Below the pieces are notes generated by a model. It made no database searches, was not told the origin of the DNA, and saw only the letters and a program-made list of their open reading frames with translations. A stretch of 17,283 nt of DNA from Cristatella mucedo. Taxonomy: Eukaryota > Bryozoa > Phylactolaemata > Cristatellidae. A program made the translations under genes and the position numbers. Position 1 is the first letter of the stretch. Each line of letters starts with the position of its first letter. The stretch lies in assembly GCA_009760855.2 (NCBI GenBank), contig WPIO01000336.1, positions 1-17,283 of the forward strand. The letters are read 5' to 3'. This document shows positions 16,096 through 17,283 of this stretch, piece by piece.

Positions 16096-16790
16096 TATGA
16101 ACAGATTCGTCTTTAGCTTATTTTTAACAGTTGCTAATTCATCAGAGGTATTAACTGTAGCCAGCAGCTAGTGTAGTCACATTTGTGGTGCAAATAAGCT
16201 CAGTCACCAAAAGATCTCATTTTAATATAACTGACCGCAAAATGACTGTATGCTAGACAGCAAGTGGTGTGAGAGCACTGGAGGACATATACATCAGAAA
16301 GGTAGGCTTGTGCCGGCGAGTGAAGTGACATGTAAGACAGATTGAGTCGTACTTGAAATCGATCGATGCTTAATAGGGAGCTATTGAAGCTCAGATAGAA
16401 ATGGTGCAATGTGGCAGCCACGCCATCGACCAGTGACCAGCCGAGCCACTGGAGTTTTTTTCGCCAGCTGCAGACGATTAGGAGCTTAAGCAGGTAATCC
16501 TGAAGAACGATCGTGATAATCTAGAGGCTCAATTCCAAACCGGTGAATTAGTCATGTGGAAGTACGCCGACTTGACTGGAGTCACTGCGCTTCTTTAATT
16601 AGAGGTAGTTTTGAAATTAACATGCCTTGATTAGATAATAAGACATCTCGGGAGTTATGGTAGCTGAACCAATCTTGAGTGTAAGGTCGTCCAATTTTTG
16701 GTTGGCACTAGGTTTGCCCTTCTGGGTTAGGTTGATCTTATGATCGCCAATGTTTGGCCCCGTCCTATCGCATACTATTTTGCGTGCTTA
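16096..16790 (-). mobile_element. Inverted CR1/L2-group LINE, degenerate thumb and C-terminal region
   Basis: Reading leftward on the minus strand: CDRTGPNIG near 16750-16780 (equivalent to the DKTE...G block), LDDLTLKIGSATITPE near 16650-16700, IEPLDYHDRSSGLPA near 16500-16535, KKTPVARLVTGRW, LPIKHRS, HSPAQAYLSD, KMRSFGD, and VNTSDELATVKNKLKTNLFI ending with TAA near 16097. The order and spacing match the C-terminal half of a CR1/L2 RT protein with several frameshifts. The ORF stop lies only a few bases from the 5' edge of the next inverted copy (16092), suggesting that copy inserted here or that the two recombined. Confidence 0.75.
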
Positions 16791-16837
16791 CCCTAGTGGC
16801 ACTGTGTAATCTGATCTCAAACCCATTGAAACGCTAT

Positions 16838-16920
16838 TTTTCATAATGTGCCTTGAAAGAGGTGTATTTCTCTTAGGGCGTTTTGCAGGTTTCTTATAGT
16901 ATTATTATTATTAGTATCGA
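16838..16920 (+). mobile_element. Plus-strand retroelement 3' tail
   Basis: The block tgccttgaaagaggtgtatt...cttagggcgttttgcaggttt followed by (ATT)n at 16898-16915 has the layout of the other LINE ends (stem-like gcg block, then ATT tail), but the sequence differs, so it belongs to another family. Confidence 0.5.
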
Positions 16921-16959
16921 TATTAGTCGAAGAAATAACAACTGAAGCCTTCAGAGTGT

Positions 16960-17149
16960 CGTTAATCTTTGCCATGCAGTTATTATAAGAGCAGTAGAAG
17001 TCTGCCTGATGGTGCTGCAGCACTGCTGCCTCGACCATTCGGCGAAGTGGCAACGGCTGTGGCCCTCGAGAGGAGGATAACGGTCGCCTGTTAAAACTTT
17101 CATCTGTATAAACAAATCCGTGATGGCGATAGTTGTACATGCAATTCAA
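16960..17149 (-). other. Open frame without recognised product
   Basis: A minus-strand frame from ATG 17149 stays open to 16841. The first 60 codons (YRHHGFVYTDESFNRRPLSS, then a Pro/Leu/Arg segment and HHQADFYCSYNNC) have mixed composition; the last part is a poly-Asn run read from the (ATT)n tail, which is not coding. I recognise no domain and see no clear splice sites. It could be a decayed exon or a retroelement shadow. Confidence 0.2.
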
Positions 17150-17176
17150 GGATGATGCCTTTGCTTGTACAGCTAG

Positions 17177-17283
17177 TGTTGTTATAATAGTAGTAATGCA
17201 CGTGATAAAGCGCCCTCAGAGAACTCAATCGCTTTCTAGGTGCTTTACATTTGCTGCAAAGGGAAACGCAATTGAATGGTTAG
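17177..17283 (-). mobile_element. Inverted CR1/L2-group LINE 3' end, runs off the window
   Basis: The reverse complement matches the 3' UTR ends at 7860-7965 and 15505-15600 (ccattcaattgcgtttccct, the gcgcc...gattgagttctctgagggcg block) with its tail side at 17170-17190. Only the last part of the 3' UTR is inside the window; any RT coding lies to the right. Confidence 0.85.

Noticed and set aside
1-17283. CRISPR arrays, rRNA or tRNA genes
   Set aside because: No regularly spaced direct repeats with unique spacers and no rRNA- or tRNA-like segments were seen; the sequence is eukaryotic in character.

Overview
The window joins two very different DNAs. Positions 1-6323 are an AT-rich, gene-dense viral-type block. 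Positions 6324-17283 are ordinary metazoan chromosome: spliced exons, several decayed non-LTR retrotransposons (LINEs) and a Tc1/mariner remnant. The retroelement families and the viral element fit an invertebrate, probably marine. I cannot name the species.

VIRAL BLOCK (1-6323). This is a decayed Polinton/adintovirus-like (Preplasmiviricota) fragment carrying a virion-assembly module. A divergent zinc-ribbon ORF runs off the left edge. Rightward, with gaps of 3-39 bases or a short overlap, follow an A32-like packaging ATPase, a lysine-rich repeat protein, three related penton/minor-capsid-like proteins, a small coiled-coil protein with an amphipathic N-terminus, and the N-terminal part of a double-jelly-roll-type major capsid protein. 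All but the left-edge ORF carry stops, frameshifts or truncation. Each rightward gene is immediately preceded by a TATA-GG/GAGG-like motif. No polymerase, integrase, protease or terminal repeat is visible; these may lie to the left.

JUNCTION (6324). The capsid gene stops inside a codon run and continues directly into 30 bases of inverted LINE 3' UTR that match a copy at about 15440-15470 exactly.

HOST GENE (8513-14554). Four exons can be chained in phase with consensus splice sites. They encode a CBP/p300-like N-terminus (exon 1) and a complete KIX domain split over exons 2-4. If this chain is right, the gene encodes a protein of about 180 residues with a KIX domain but none of the TAZ, bromo or HAT domains. 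Two tyrosines of the KID-binding groove are cysteines. Intron 1 holds two long inverted LINE copies; intron 2 holds a Tc1/mariner remnant and a LINE end.

REPEATS (9610 to end). At least nine CR1/L2-group LINE copies lie on both strands. Most are 3' ends with a short C-terminal reverse-transcriptase segment and (ATT)n-like tails; two on the minus strand retain recognisable catalytic reverse-transcriptase motifs. Together they explain most of the long open frames of the right half as antisense shadows.
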